Notes under the pieces: generated by a model
What the model saw: the letters and a program-made list of their open reading frames with translations, nothing else
What the model was told of the DNA's origin: nothing
Databases searched by the model: none
Assembly (NCBI GenBank): GCA_002371755.1
Contig: DFGM01000160.1
Location: 1-23,298, forward strand
Direction: 5' to 3'
Source: Verrucomicrobia bacterium UBA3750
Lineage (GTDB): Bacteria; Verrucomicrobiota; Kiritimatiellia; RFP12; UBA1067
DNA length: 23,298 nucleotides
Shown: piece after piece, positions 8,882 to 16,007 of the stretch
Position numbering within the stretch: the first letter of the stretch is position 1
Layout: the number at the start of each line of letters is the position of its first letter
Position numbers and translations under genes: made by a program

Positions 8882-10419
8882 CTGACCGGATTCTCCTTCG
8901 TCTCGCCCGGTTCGTCCTTGCGCCGCAACACCAATAGCGGCGTCGCGTGCTGCCCGAACGCGGTCTCTCTCGCAAAAAGCGCGTACTTTTCCTTCAATAT
9001 GGACCAAAACTCCATCTGCTCTTCCACGGGGCGTTCGTTGCACGCAGGCGGTTCGATTGCAAACGCGTAGCCGCTGAAGGCAGCCACTTTGCATGGCGCA
9101 CTGGCGAGAAGTTTGCGCCACTCGTCTGCCGAAAGCATGCTGAACGGGCCCATCTCCAGCCCTTCCGGCACCTTGCGGTTGGTTTCGATGGCAAGATAGA
9201 GGTCTTGCGTCAGCAGTTCCGTGCCGCCAGGATCTGCCGCCTCGATGATACGCGATGCGTCCTGAAGCTGCGCAAGTTCGCTCTTTTCCTTCACCCGCGT
9301 CCAGAACCTGTCGTGCCCGTTGGTAGTCCAATCTTCAAAGAGGGGGCTGCCGAACGATACCGCCCATGTCATGCCCAGCGTGAGCAGCACCACGCGCGAC
9401 ATACTGAACATCACATTCGCGCCAACCATCACGGCCGCGTATGCGGCAAGAAGCCCCATTATCGGCACCTGATAGTCTTCATACGGGAACGGAGCCGACA
9501 TTTGCAGGGCGAAAATGGCGATGAACGTCCAGACCATCAGCCTCAGAGGCAGGCGGGAGGATTGTATCAAATCGTCTTCGCCGAGTCCGGGCGAGGGCTT
9601 GCGGCGGAACACCACCATCCCCATAAGCACCCAGAGAGGAAGATACCATCTCACGAGACGGCTTAGACTGCCCAAAACGAACACCGGGGAATGCCCGGTC
9701 CTGGACATGTGGTAGTTTACCGCCGCGAGGAAGCCTTCGCACGACTTCGGCTCGAGGATAAACGGGCCATACACCGCAGCAAGCCCCAGCGCACCGCCAA
9801 GCCCAAACGCCACGAACGAAAGCCCGAGCCGCCTCGCGTGCACCAGAAGCCCCACTCCCGCCACTGCAAGCGACAGTCCGAGGCTTATGCGCGCACCCGC
9901 GGCGAGCGCCATCGTAACGCCGGATGCGAAAAGGATTGCGTTCCGGGAAAGCCTCGCTTCCGGCAGACGCACAAGCGCGAAAGAGAGCAGATAGAAGCCG
10001 ATTGTCAGGAAAAAGCCGCCAAGCGCGTAGGTCTTGGGGATGGACATGTTGTATATGTGGTAGATGTTGGAACCGAGGAGCATGAACGCAATCAACGCGG
10101 CCGCCCCCTTCCTGCCCGCCGGCGCAAGCAGTCTCGCCGTGGCCGCGACAAACGCCATCGCGAGAAACCCTATCGCCGCCGTGACAATGCGCCCCCCAAG
10201 CAGTCCGCCAACCTCCCAGGCTTTGGCGAATACAGAGTAGACGAGCGGCATTAGCGGACCCTGCGTATAGAAGAAGTCGCGGTACGGCAACCGCCCCTCC
10301 GCCACAAGTCTCGCGGCATAAAGACTCCACCCCTCGTCCTGGTTGAGTCCGCCCAGCCAAATCGAGGCGAAAACAAGAACGACGAAGGCAAACCCCGTCA
10401 ATATTCCATAACGCTTCAT
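8878..10419 (-). CDS. Polytopic membrane glycosyltransferase, GT-C/PMT-like
   Basis: A 513-aa integral membrane protein with about 9-11 hydrophobic helices over residues 1-380, then a soluble C-terminal part. The first extracytoplasmic loop holds NQDEGWSLYAARLV with the acidic pair (DE) typical of GT-C enzymes such as the PMT/ArnT/RgtA-like families (GT39/GT83 type), followed by RLPYRDFFYTQGPLMP, also common in this group. Such enzymes transfer sugars from polyprenyl-phosphate donors on the outer face of the membrane; donor and acceptor here cannot be told. It is the first gene of the leftward operon. Its promoter predicts a leader of only about 5 nt and there is no Shine-Dalgarno. The stop overlaps the dxs start by 4 nt. 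Confidence 0.82.
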   Translation of the reverse strand: MKRYGILTGFAFVVLVFASIWLGGLNQDEGWSLYAARLVAEGRLPYRDFFYTQGPLMPLVYSVFAKAWEVGGLLGGRIVTAAIGFLAMAFVAATARLLAPAGRKGAAALIAFMLLGSNIYHIYNMSIPKTYALGGFFLTIGFYLLSFALVRLPEARLSRNAILFASGVTMALAAGARISLGLSLAVAGVGLLVHARRLGLSFVAFGLGGALGLAAVYGPFILEPKSCEGFLAAVNYHMSRTGHSPVFVLGSLSRLVRWYLPLWVLMGMVVFRRKPSPGLGEDDLIQSSRLPLRLMVWTFIAIFALQMSAPFPYEDYQVPIMGLLAAYAAVMVGANVMFSMSRVVLLTLGMTWAVSFGSPLFEDWTTNGHDRFWTRVKEKSELAQLQDASRIIEAADPGGTELLTQDLYLAIETNRKVPEGLEMGPFSMLSADEWRKLLASAPCKVAAFSGYAFAIEPPACNERPVEEQMEFWSILKEKYALFARETAFGQHATPLLVLRRKDEPGETKENPVR

Positions 10420-10430
10420 TTTGGAGAGGT

Positions 10431-10460
10431 ATTATACCATATTCGCGCCCCCCGGGTCAA
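10431..10460 (-). promoter_or_regulatory. Promoter of the glycosyltransferase-dxs-NERD-S41-dapF operon
   Basis: On the minus strand TTGACC (10460-10455), an 18-nt spacer and a perfect TATAAT (10436-10431). The predicted start point is near 10424, leaving about 5 nt before the ATG at 10419. The leader ACCTCTCCAAA has no Shine-Dalgarno. Confidence 0.7.
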
Positions 10461-10475
10461 TCGGGCCGAGATTGC

Positions 10476-10490
10476 GCGGCCTCGGGCCGC
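10476..10490. other. Short GC hairpin, first of three in tandem
   Basis: GCGGCC-TCG-GGCCGC gives a perfect 6-bp stem with a 3-nt loop. It lies immediately upstream of the glycosyltransferase promoter. No T-tract follows on either strand, so it does not look like an intrinsic terminator. Confidence 0.55.
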
Positions 10491-10495
10491 TGCAT

Positions 10496-10530
10496 CATGT
10501 TGTAGTGCGAAGGGGGGCTACCACAACATG
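10496..10530. other. Inverted repeat, second of three in tandem
   Basis: CATGTTGT at 10496-10503 pairs with ACAACATG at 10523-10530. Two further pairs are possible after one mismatch. The loop is about 19 nt and includes a run of six G. Confidence 0.5.
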
Positions 10531-10532
10531 GT

Positions 10533-10555
10533 GAGTATGGCCCGTGGCCATACTC
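10533..10555. other. Perfect 10-bp hairpin, third of three in tandem
   Basis: GAGTATGGCC at 10533-10542 and GGCCATACTC at 10546-10555 are perfect complements around a 3-nt loop (CGT). No T-tract follows. Only 2 nt separate it from the preceding inverted repeat, so the three hairpins form one compact structured block. Confidence 0.65.
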
Positions 10556-10614
10556 GCCTCAGCAAGTTATATGCGGCAGGGATTACCCTACCGGCCCGAA
10601 GGGGGAGAACGGCC

Positions 10615-10768
10615 AATGGGCATTGGTCGGGAATTCAATGGGCATTGGTCGAGAATTCAATGGGCATGGGATTGGAATTCAATGGGCATTGAATTCGGAA
10701 CCAATGGGCATTGGATTCCAGAGTGATGGGCATTGGATTCTGGAGTGATGCGCATGGGTCGGGGTTGG
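10615..10768. repeat. Seven tandem 22-bp repeats with dyad-symmetric cores
   Basis: Seven units of exactly 22 bp start at 10615, 10637, 10659, 10681, 10703, 10725 and 10747. The consensus start is AATGGGCATTGG. Units 1-4 contain GAATTC; units 5-6 have the related GGATTC; unit 7 is degenerate. The core is dyad-symmetric around a central GG (CCAATG-GG-CATTGG in unit 1). The fourth core, 10675-10696, has perfect 10-bp arms (GAATTCAATG and CATTGAATTC). The array begins 9 nt beyond the gluQ stop codon and ends about 60 nt short of the hairpin block. The 22-bp period is about two DNA turns and is not a multiple of three, so it is unlikely to encode a repetitive peptide. There are no unique spacers, so it is not CRISPR. 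It could be a tandem operator or protein-binding array, a satellite-like repeat or a dispersed element; the sequence does not decide. Confidence 0.9.
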
Positions 10769-10777
10769 GGTGGCGGG

Positions 10778-11707
10778 TTATGGCCAGACGAGTGGGGCGC
10801 GGGGGATTGTGGAGAGGTCGAAGCGCGGAATCAGGTGGGGGAGTGAAATCTTCTCGCCCGGCTTCGCCCAGCCGCATGAGGCGGCAAGGTAACCAATTAT
10901 TTCCTCTGGTTTCACGCCGCTCGCACGAAACGACGAAATGCGCGTATCGCCATGACGCTTCGCGAGGCGGCGCCCATCCTTGCCAATTACGAGCGGGACA
11001 TGGCAAAACTGCGGGATTTTGAGGCCTAGGGCGCGAAAAAGGAGAATTTGCGCTGGGGTGGCCGCGAGCAAATCATCGCCCCGGACAACTTCGGTGACTC
11101 CCATTGCGGCATCGTCCACTACCACGGCCAGAGTGTAGCCGGCTCCTGAAGGGTGGCGTGCGATGGGGAAGTCGCCAAGGGTGGAGGCGACGTCGGAGGA
11201 GAAAGTTCCGGCAAAAGCATCGTTAAACGTCACTTTTGCGTCATTATGTGGTGTGGCAAAGCGCCAGCAGGGGAGGCGCGGGGCGATGGCGCGCTCGGCA
11301 TCTTCCCACGAAGCGAACTTCCCGCGGCAGGTGCCCGGGTAGAAGAGTTGTTCGCCGGAATGTGGGGCACTTTGGGCGTTTTCGACGTCTTTTCGCGAAC
11401 ATATGCACGGGTAGGCGAGGCCCTTTGCGACGAGAGTGTCGAGGGCGGCCTTGTAAGAGGGCAGGCGTTCGGATTGGGTGTATTCTTCGTCCCAATCGAA
11501 GGAGAGCCAGCGCAAGTCCTCTATAGCGGCGGCGGCGGCGCCCGGCATGTCGCGCGGGTGGTCGAGGTCTTCCATCCGCATTATCAGCTTGCCGCCTTGG
11601 GAGCGGGCGCGCAGATATGCAATCATGAAGGTGCGCACATTCCCGAGATGGAGCGCCCCCGTTGGACTCGGCGCGAGTCGTCCGATATAATAAGGAGTGG
11701 TACTCAT
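10778..11707 (-). CDS. gluQ: Glutamyl-Q tRNA(Asp) synthetase
   Basis: Attaches glutamate to queuosine in the anticodon of tRNA-Asp. It is a truncated glutamyl-tRNA synthetase paralogue lacking the anticodon-binding domain. The 309-aa length fits the family (about 290-310 aa) and is far short of GltX. The N-terminus GRLAPSPTGALHLGN carries the HIGH-like motif (H20-LGN); MRMEDLDHPR follows; a zinc site has CIC near residue 100 with a downstream YPGTC; the KMSKS equivalent is RLAKRHGD. Start set at 11707 because the family N-terminus begins there; upstream in-frame sequence is low-complexity Arg/Pro translation of a GC-rich leader. No Shine-Dalgarno or clear promoter is visible, and it may be read from the redox genes upstream, 80 nt away. 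No queuosine synthesis genes are in view. Confidence 0.92.
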   Translation of the reverse strand: MSTTPYYIGRLAPSPTGALHLGNVRTFMIAYLRARSQGGKLIMRMEDLDHPRDMPGAAAAAIEDLRWLSFDWDEEYTQSERLPSYKAALDTLVAKGLAYPCICSRKDVENAQSAPHSGEQLFYPGTCRGKFASWEDAERAIAPRLPCWRFATPHNDAKVTFNDAFAGTFSSDVASTLGDFPIARHPSGAGYTLAVVVDDAAMGVTEVVRGDDLLAATPAQILLFRALGLKIPQFCHVPLVIGKDGRRLAKRHGDTRISSFRASGVKPEEIIGYLAASCGWAKPGEKISLPHLIPRFDLSTIPRAPLVWP

Positions 11708-11787
11708 GAAGAAGCGGCTTTCATATTGCGAGACTGGCGGCGAGGAGGAGGGGGGGGGCGCGGCGGGCGGCTCCGGGCGGCGCGAGG

Positions 11788-13614
11788 CTAGCGGATGGCG
11801 GCGCGGAGGGCAGCTACCATCGCAGCGGGGTCGTCGAGATTTGCGCACGCAGCTTCCATCGGACAGCTTCCCGTGCGGGCGCGGTTGAGAATCATTTCGA
11901 CGCGCTCCCTCGCCTCGCATTCGATGCCGTGCTTTGCCAGAAACGCTATCGCGTCATTCGAGGCCATGAGTGCGCAAACACGCTTCACCTTGGCTACGAT
12001 GCAAATCGACGCGGCGGCGCGACCGATAACCTTATCAACCACCGTGGCTCCCTCGAGCTTGGATTTGTCGCGGTCGACGAGTTCAAGAAGAGGTTTTATG
12101 CCGCGGCCCTCATTCACGGCTGCAATCACCCCATTCTTCACGATGACGCAGCTCTTGCCTTGCTTTTCGATAAGCGAAATGGCCTCATCCAGCACTTCAC
12201 CAGCGTCTACTGGTGCATATTCGCGGTGGCGGGCAAAAGCCTGCACCGTCATGCCGGGCATGGGACGCGCCGGGCAGACATGTTCGCACGCCCCGCAGCC
12301 GATGCAGGCAATGGCGTCGACGACCGGCACAAGCGCACCTGCGCCATTATCAACGCGTTTGATGGCGTTGACGGGGCAGTGCCTGAAGCAGGCCGTGCAG
12401 TTCACGCCCTCGGTGGCGGCGAGGCAGCGATCCTGATGCCATATGGCCGAGCCGATGTGGATATCCTTCTTCGCCTTCGGCGCGACGAAGTCGATTGCGC
12501 CTGCCGGGCAGACTTGCGAGCAGCGCGTGCAATCTGTCGTGCAGAATCCCTTGTCGAACGCCATTTCGGGCTGTCCGAAGTCTTTGAACCGCATGGATGG
12601 CCGTAGCACATGGTTGGGGCACGACTTCACGCAGAGCTGGCAACCCACGCACTTTGCCTGGAAGTTGGCGATTGAATGCGAGCCGGCGGGTTTTAGCGAG
12701 GCGTTGCGAACGTCGATTCCGGGTGCGGAGACATCCGCAAAGCCGCCATCCACGGTCTTGTCTTCGGCGGCGCGCACGGCGAAAGCGGCCGCCGAGGCGG
12801 CGGCTCCCGCGAGAAACGCACGCCGCGTCATGCCGTCCGCTCCCTCGCTTCCGGCGTTATTTTCGCTCTTTTGCGCCTTGGGTGCGCTTTTTTGCGCAAT
12901 AGCGGCTCCGATTGCGTTCTTGGGGCAAATCGCCGCACAGTCGCGGCACTGTATGCACTTCGATTGGTCTATATCCCCGCCTTCTCCTTTTCCTTTAATA
13001 TATATGGCGGATGCGCGGCACGACTTTTCGCACTTCTTGCAGCCGATACACCTAGCGGAATCAATCTTCAGCCGGAATGGCGCGAAACGGGATGCCATGC
13101 CGAGAATAGTCCCGACCGGGCATATCCAGTTGCACCACACGCGGCCTTTCCAGAGGGCGAACGCGAATATAGCGAGGCCAAGCGTCAGGGCGATGAGAGG
13201 CATTGTCATTATCCTGCCGAAAAGACCATACGGTTCAAGCCACGCGACACCGAGCCCGGCCACGTCTAGAGCAAGGAAGATTGCGAGTGCCGCATAGCGC
13301 GTCACTTTCTGCGCCTTGCTCCGGCCGCCTTGGTTGCGATGGGGCTTCAAGGCGAAGAACGCATCCTGCATGAGACCGAGCGGACACAGCACCGCGCAAT
13401 ACCATCGTCCGAAGAGCGCGGTCAGCGCGAGGATTGCGAGAGCCGTCAAAAGCGATAGTGCGCCGCCTGCGACGAGGGCCGGGAAGAACTGCAACTTCGC
13501 CAGCCACGCGAGATGCTTCGCGTAGACCCATGGGATGGGCGCGAATATGCAGATGAATCCAGCAAGCACCAAAGCCGCGACCGCGCGGCGAAGCCATACT
13601 GCGCACTTAGACAT
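11788..13614 (-). CDS. NapH-NapG-DUF1893 fusion: membrane polyferredoxin with six Fe-S cluster motifs
   Basis: A 608-aa protein joining three units that are normally separate. Residues about 1-190 are a NapH/YccM-like membrane part with several helices and two CxxxCP motifs (WYCAVLCPLG and WCNWICPVG). Two 4Fe-4S motifs follow, near residues 198 (CIGCKKCEKSC) and 222 (CIQCRDCAAICP). At residue 262 a new MTRRAFLAGAAAS segment, a twin-arginine-like signal, opens a NapG-like ferredoxin with four more motifs: CVGCQLCVKSCP, CTRCSQVCP, CTACFRHCP and CIGCGACEHVCP. Residues about 470-608 match DUF1893 (TM1506-like, cytidine-deaminase-type fold) with EGRGIKPLLEL and the C-terminal TGSCPMEA. GGAGG stands ahead of the ATG, and the start overlaps the upstream reductase by 8 nt. 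Predicted role: membrane electron transfer, perhaps quinol-linked. The partner is probably the adjoining reductase (inference). No catalytic nitrate reductase gene is present. Confidence 0.88.
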   Translation of the reverse strand: MSKCAVWLRRAVAALVLAGFICIFAPIPWVYAKHLAWLAKLQFFPALVAGGALSLLTALAILALTALFGRWYCAVLCPLGLMQDAFFALKPHRNQGGRSKAQKVTRYAALAIFLALDVAGLGVAWLEPYGLFGRIMTMPLIALTLGLAIFAFALWKGRVWCNWICPVGTILGMASRFAPFRLKIDSARCIGCKKCEKSCRASAIYIKGKGEGGDIDQSKCIQCRDCAAICPKNAIGAAIAQKSAPKAQKSENNAGSEGADGMTRRAFLAGAAASAAAFAVRAAEDKTVDGGFADVSAPGIDVRNASLKPAGSHSIANFQAKCVGCQLCVKSCPNHVLRPSMRFKDFGQPEMAFDKGFCTTDCTRCSQVCPAGAIDFVAPKAKKDIHIGSAIWHQDRCLAATEGVNCTACFRHCPVNAIKRVDNGAGALVPVVDAIACIGCGACEHVCPARPMPGMTVQAFARHREYAPVDAGEVLDEAISLIEKQGKSCVIVKNGVIAAVNEGRGIKPLLELVDRDKSKLEGATVVDKVIGRAAASICIVAKVKRVCALMASNDAIAFLAKHGIECEARERVEMILNRARTGSCPMEAACANLDDPAAMVAALRAAIR

Positions 13615-14935
13615 TGCGTTCCTCCTTTCTCCATTCGGCCACGGTGGCGTCGAGTTCCGCGAGACGCTTGGGGATGTCGATGCGTTGCGGACAGTGGCTT
13701 AGGCACCTTCCGCAGCCGATGCAGTGTTCGGCCTGGCGAAGGTGCTCTATCGCCCGGTCGTATTCCCGCAGGAACTTCCTGCGGTTGACGGCATACCGTT
13801 CTTCGCCGGATACGGGAAGGCGGTCTTCGACGCAGGCTTTATTCCACTGGTCGAAGATGCCGGGTATGTCCAATCCGTATGGACACGGCATGCAGTATTG
13901 GCAAAGGTTGCAGGGGATGGTCTTGTTCTGGAGCATGAGGACAGCGGCTTCCTCCAGCACGGCAAGTTCATGTTCCGTGAGCGGCACGAGCGGGGAAAGC
14001 GTGGAGATGTTCTCGACGAGATGCTCGCGGTATGTCATGCCGGAGAGGATGGTCAGCACGCGGGGAAAGGTGCCGCAGAACCGGAACGCCCACGAGGCTA
14101 TAGACTTTGCCGGATCCAAGGCTTTGAGTTTTGCCGATACCGCATAATTGAAACGCGCCAGCCTCCCGCCCAAAAGCGGCTCCATGATGATCGCGGGGAT
14201 GTTTTTGGCATCCAGCGTCTCGTAGAGGTATTTTGCGTCCAGGTTGCGGCTGTTCGTTTCCTTTGCGTGGAGCCAGTCGACATAGTTCATCTGGATTTGG
14301 CAGAAGTCCCAGTGGTACTTGTCGTGATGTTCTATGCACCACTCGAACGCCTTGGGATCGCCGTGGAAAGAAAAGCCGAGGTTGCGTATCCTGCCGGCTT
14401 TGCGTTCTTCGACAAGCCAGTCTATGGCGCCGTTTTCTATGTAGCGTTTGGAGAAGGTCTCGAAGCCGCCGTTGCCGATCGCGTGGAGGAGATAATAGTC
14501 GATATAATCGGTCTGGAGCTTTGCGAGGGAGTCGGCGAACATCTTCTTGCACGCCTCCAGGGAATACTGCTGCGGCGCGAAGTTGGAAAGTTTGGTCGCT
14601 ATGAAATAGGAAGAGCGCGGATGGCGCGAAAGGGCGCGCCCGAGCACGGTTTCGGATTCTCCCCGGCAATAGGCGGGCGAAGTATCGAAGTAGTTTACGC
14701 CATGTTCCAGCGCATAGTCGATATGCGCGTTTACCTCGTCCTGGTCGATTGCCTTGGATGAAGCATCCTTCATCCAGTTGTTTGCGTGGCCGCCGTCGCA
14801 GGTGGGAAGGCGCATGGCGCCGTATCCGAGAAGCGAAACCTTGTTGCCGTGCAAATCTTCCCGGTAGGTCATCCCCCCGTTTGCGCCAACGAGCCCGGCG
14901 AGGAACTCGCGCCTGTCTAACTCTTTTTGCGCCAT
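13607..14935 (-). CDS. Aldo/keto reductase with C-terminal ferredoxin domain
   Basis: A 442-aa protein with a full aldo/keto reductase barrel and an iron-sulfur extension. The catalytic tetrad is visible: D84 and Y89 in YFDTSPAY, K115 in IATKLSN and H151 in YYLLHAIG. From about residue 345 come two cysteine clusters, CNLCQYCMPCPYG and CIGCGRCLSHCP, able to bind 4Fe-4S centres. Residues 7-14 read DRREFLAG, like the twin-arginine motif seen on relatives, but the following hydrophobic stretch is only a few residues, so export is doubtful. Start at 14935 is supported by AAGGAGA; the longer reading from 14998 adds no family sequence. The stop overlaps the polyferredoxin start by 8 nt, so the two are coupled and plausibly exchange electrons. 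Substrate unknown. It may be transcribed through from the sialate lyase gene; I see no convincing promoter of its own. Confidence 0.92.
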   Translation of the reverse strand: MAQKELDRREFLAGLVGANGGMTYREDLHGNKVSLLGYGAMRLPTCDGGHANNWMKDASSKAIDQDEVNAHIDYALEHGVNYFDTSPAYCRGESETVLGRALSRHPRSSYFIATKLSNFAPQQYSLEACKKMFADSLAKLQTDYIDYYLLHAIGNGGFETFSKRYIENGAIDWLVEERKAGRIRNLGFSFHGDPKAFEWCIEHHDKYHWDFCQIQMNYVDWLHAKETNSRNLDAKYLYETLDAKNIPAIIMEPLLGGRLARFNYAVSAKLKALDPAKSIASWAFRFCGTFPRVLTILSGMTYREHLVENISTLSPLVPLTEHELAVLEEAAVLMLQNKTIPCNLCQYCMPCPYGLDIPGIFDQWNKACVEDRLPVSGEERYAVNRRKFLREYDRAIEHLRQAEHCIGCGRCLSHCPQRIDIPKRLAELDATVAEWRKEERNV

Positions 14936-14989
14936 TTCACTCTCCTTCTTTCTTCCATCGCAACGAAACTTGCCGCGTAAACCAGTACG

Positions 14990-15017
14990 GCGGCGCACCC
15001 TGCAATGGGTGCGCCGC
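14990..15017 (-). terminator. Strong hairpin after the N-acetylneuraminate lyase gene
   Basis: GCGGCGCACCC and GGGTGCGCCGC form a perfect 11-bp GC-rich stem with a 6-nt loop, about 30 nt past the lyase stop at 15048. No clean T-tract follows on the minus strand (CGTACTGGTTTAC), so it may be a partial terminator, an RNA-stabilising hairpin or an attenuator ahead of the reductase gene. Confidence 0.5.
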
Positions 15018-15047
15018 TTGGGGCATGTCGTCCTGCAAAAAGGCGGC

Positions 15048-15944
15048 TTACTTGTAGCCGATCTTCTTGAGGCGCTTGACGCAATCAGCCTTCGCCTCGT
15101 CGGAGAGGGAGATGTTGGGCAGGCGCACGCCGCCCATGTCGAGCCCCCACACCTTCATCATCGCCTTGCCGCCGGCCACGCCGCCGTACTGCACGAGGAT
15201 GTCCACGATGTCGCAGACTTTCTTCATGCCGGCTTCAGCCTTCTTGAGGTCGCCTTTCTTCACGGCGTCCCAAATCTTGTAGTAGACGCCGGCGGAATAG
15301 TTGTACGTGGAGCCGATCGCGCTCTTCGCGCCGAGCGCCACCGCCCCGGCGAACCATTCGTCGATGCCCCAGGTGATGTCGTACTTCCCGCCGCAAGCTC
15401 TGAGGCAGCGCTGGTACATGTAGAGATCGGGGTAGTTGAACTTGATGCCGGCCAGGTTCTTGATCTTGCCGTCCGCTTCTTCAAGGAACTTCTGCATGTC
15501 GAAGTTCACGCCGCTCATCGAGGTGTGGTAGTAGTAGAAGGGCAGCTTCTCGGAAGTCTTGAGCGCCTCCTTCAGGAACGCCACGAGCGCGCCGATGCTG
15601 CCAGGCTTGAAGAAGTTCGGAGGCACGATGCTGGTCGCGTCCATCCCGCACTTGACGGCATAGGCACCGAGTTCCTGGATGTCCGGGAGCGCGAGCGCGC
15701 CGATGTGCGCAATGAGATAGAGCTTGCCTTTGGCGGCTTTGACCCAAGCGTCGAAGACGGCTTTGCGCTCTTCAATGGAGCAGCATATGCCTTCGCCCGT
15801 CGTGCCGGAAATATACACTCCGGTGACCTTCTGCTTGATGAGCGTCTCGGCCTGTTTGGGTATGAGGGCGAGGTTCACCGTGCCGTCGGCATTGAAAGGC
15901 GTGTGGGCTGCCGCCACGAGGCCTTCGAGTTTCTTGATCTTCAT
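15048..15944 (-). CDS. nanA: N-acetylneuraminate lyase (DapA/NanA superfamily)
   Basis: Class I aldolase predicted to split N-acetylneuraminate into N-acetylmannosamine and pyruvate. The 298-aa TIM-barrel protein has GTTGEG at 47-52, the catalytic tyrosine region FYYYHTSMSGVNF at 136-148 and the Schiff-base lysine K168 in AGIKFNYPDLYMYQ. GIKF followed by DLY and the YYYH-GVNF segment are typical of sialate lyases rather than dihydrodipicolinate synthases, which is why I prefer NanA. A related 2-keto-sugar-acid aldolase remains possible. Start 15944 is supported by AAGGAGAA at good spacing; an earlier in-frame ATG at 15974 lies inside the leader. It has its own promoter at 16008-16036. No sialidase, sialate transporter, epimerase or kinase gene is in the window, so the rest of the pathway must lie elsewhere. 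Confidence 0.87.
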   Translation of the reverse strand: MKIKKLEGLVAAAHTPFNADGTVNLALIPKQAETLIKQKVTGVYISGTTGEGICCSIEERKAVFDAWVKAAKGKLYLIAHIGALALPDIQELGAYAVKCGMDATSIVPPNFFKPGSIGALVAFLKEALKTSEKLPFYYYHTSMSGVNFDMQKFLEEADGKIKNLAGIKFNYPDLYMYQRCLRACGGKYDITWGIDEWFAGAVALGAKSAIGSTYNYSAGVYYKIWDAVKKGDLKKAEAGMKKVCDIVDILVQYGGVAGGKAMMKVWGLDMGGVRLPNISLSDEAKADCVKRLKKIGYK

Positions 15945-16007
15945 CTTCTTTATTCTCCTTAGCTGTTTTGGCATGACGCGAAGCGCGCCACTCGCCAGTT
16001 TGCGGAA

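Noticed and set aside
6965..9070. A 701-aa plus-strand open frame opposite dxs and NERD
   Set aside because: Arg/His/Pro-rich antisense shadow of clearly recognised genes in GC-rich DNA; no domain pattern and no ribosome site.
10544..10726. Small 60-aa plus-strand gene over the repeats, and the overlapping minus-strand reading 10635-11006
   Set aside because: Both only translate the repeat array or gluQ out of frame, have no ribosome site and no family resemblance. The 22-bp period shifts frame each unit.
10615..10768. CRISPR array
   Set aside because: The 22-bp units abut directly and have no unique spacers, and no cas genes are present.
10778..11920. Longer gluQ start at 11920
   Set aside because: The extra residues are low-complexity Arg/Pro/Ser from the end of the preceding gene and the GC-rich leader. 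The synthetase fold starts at 11707.
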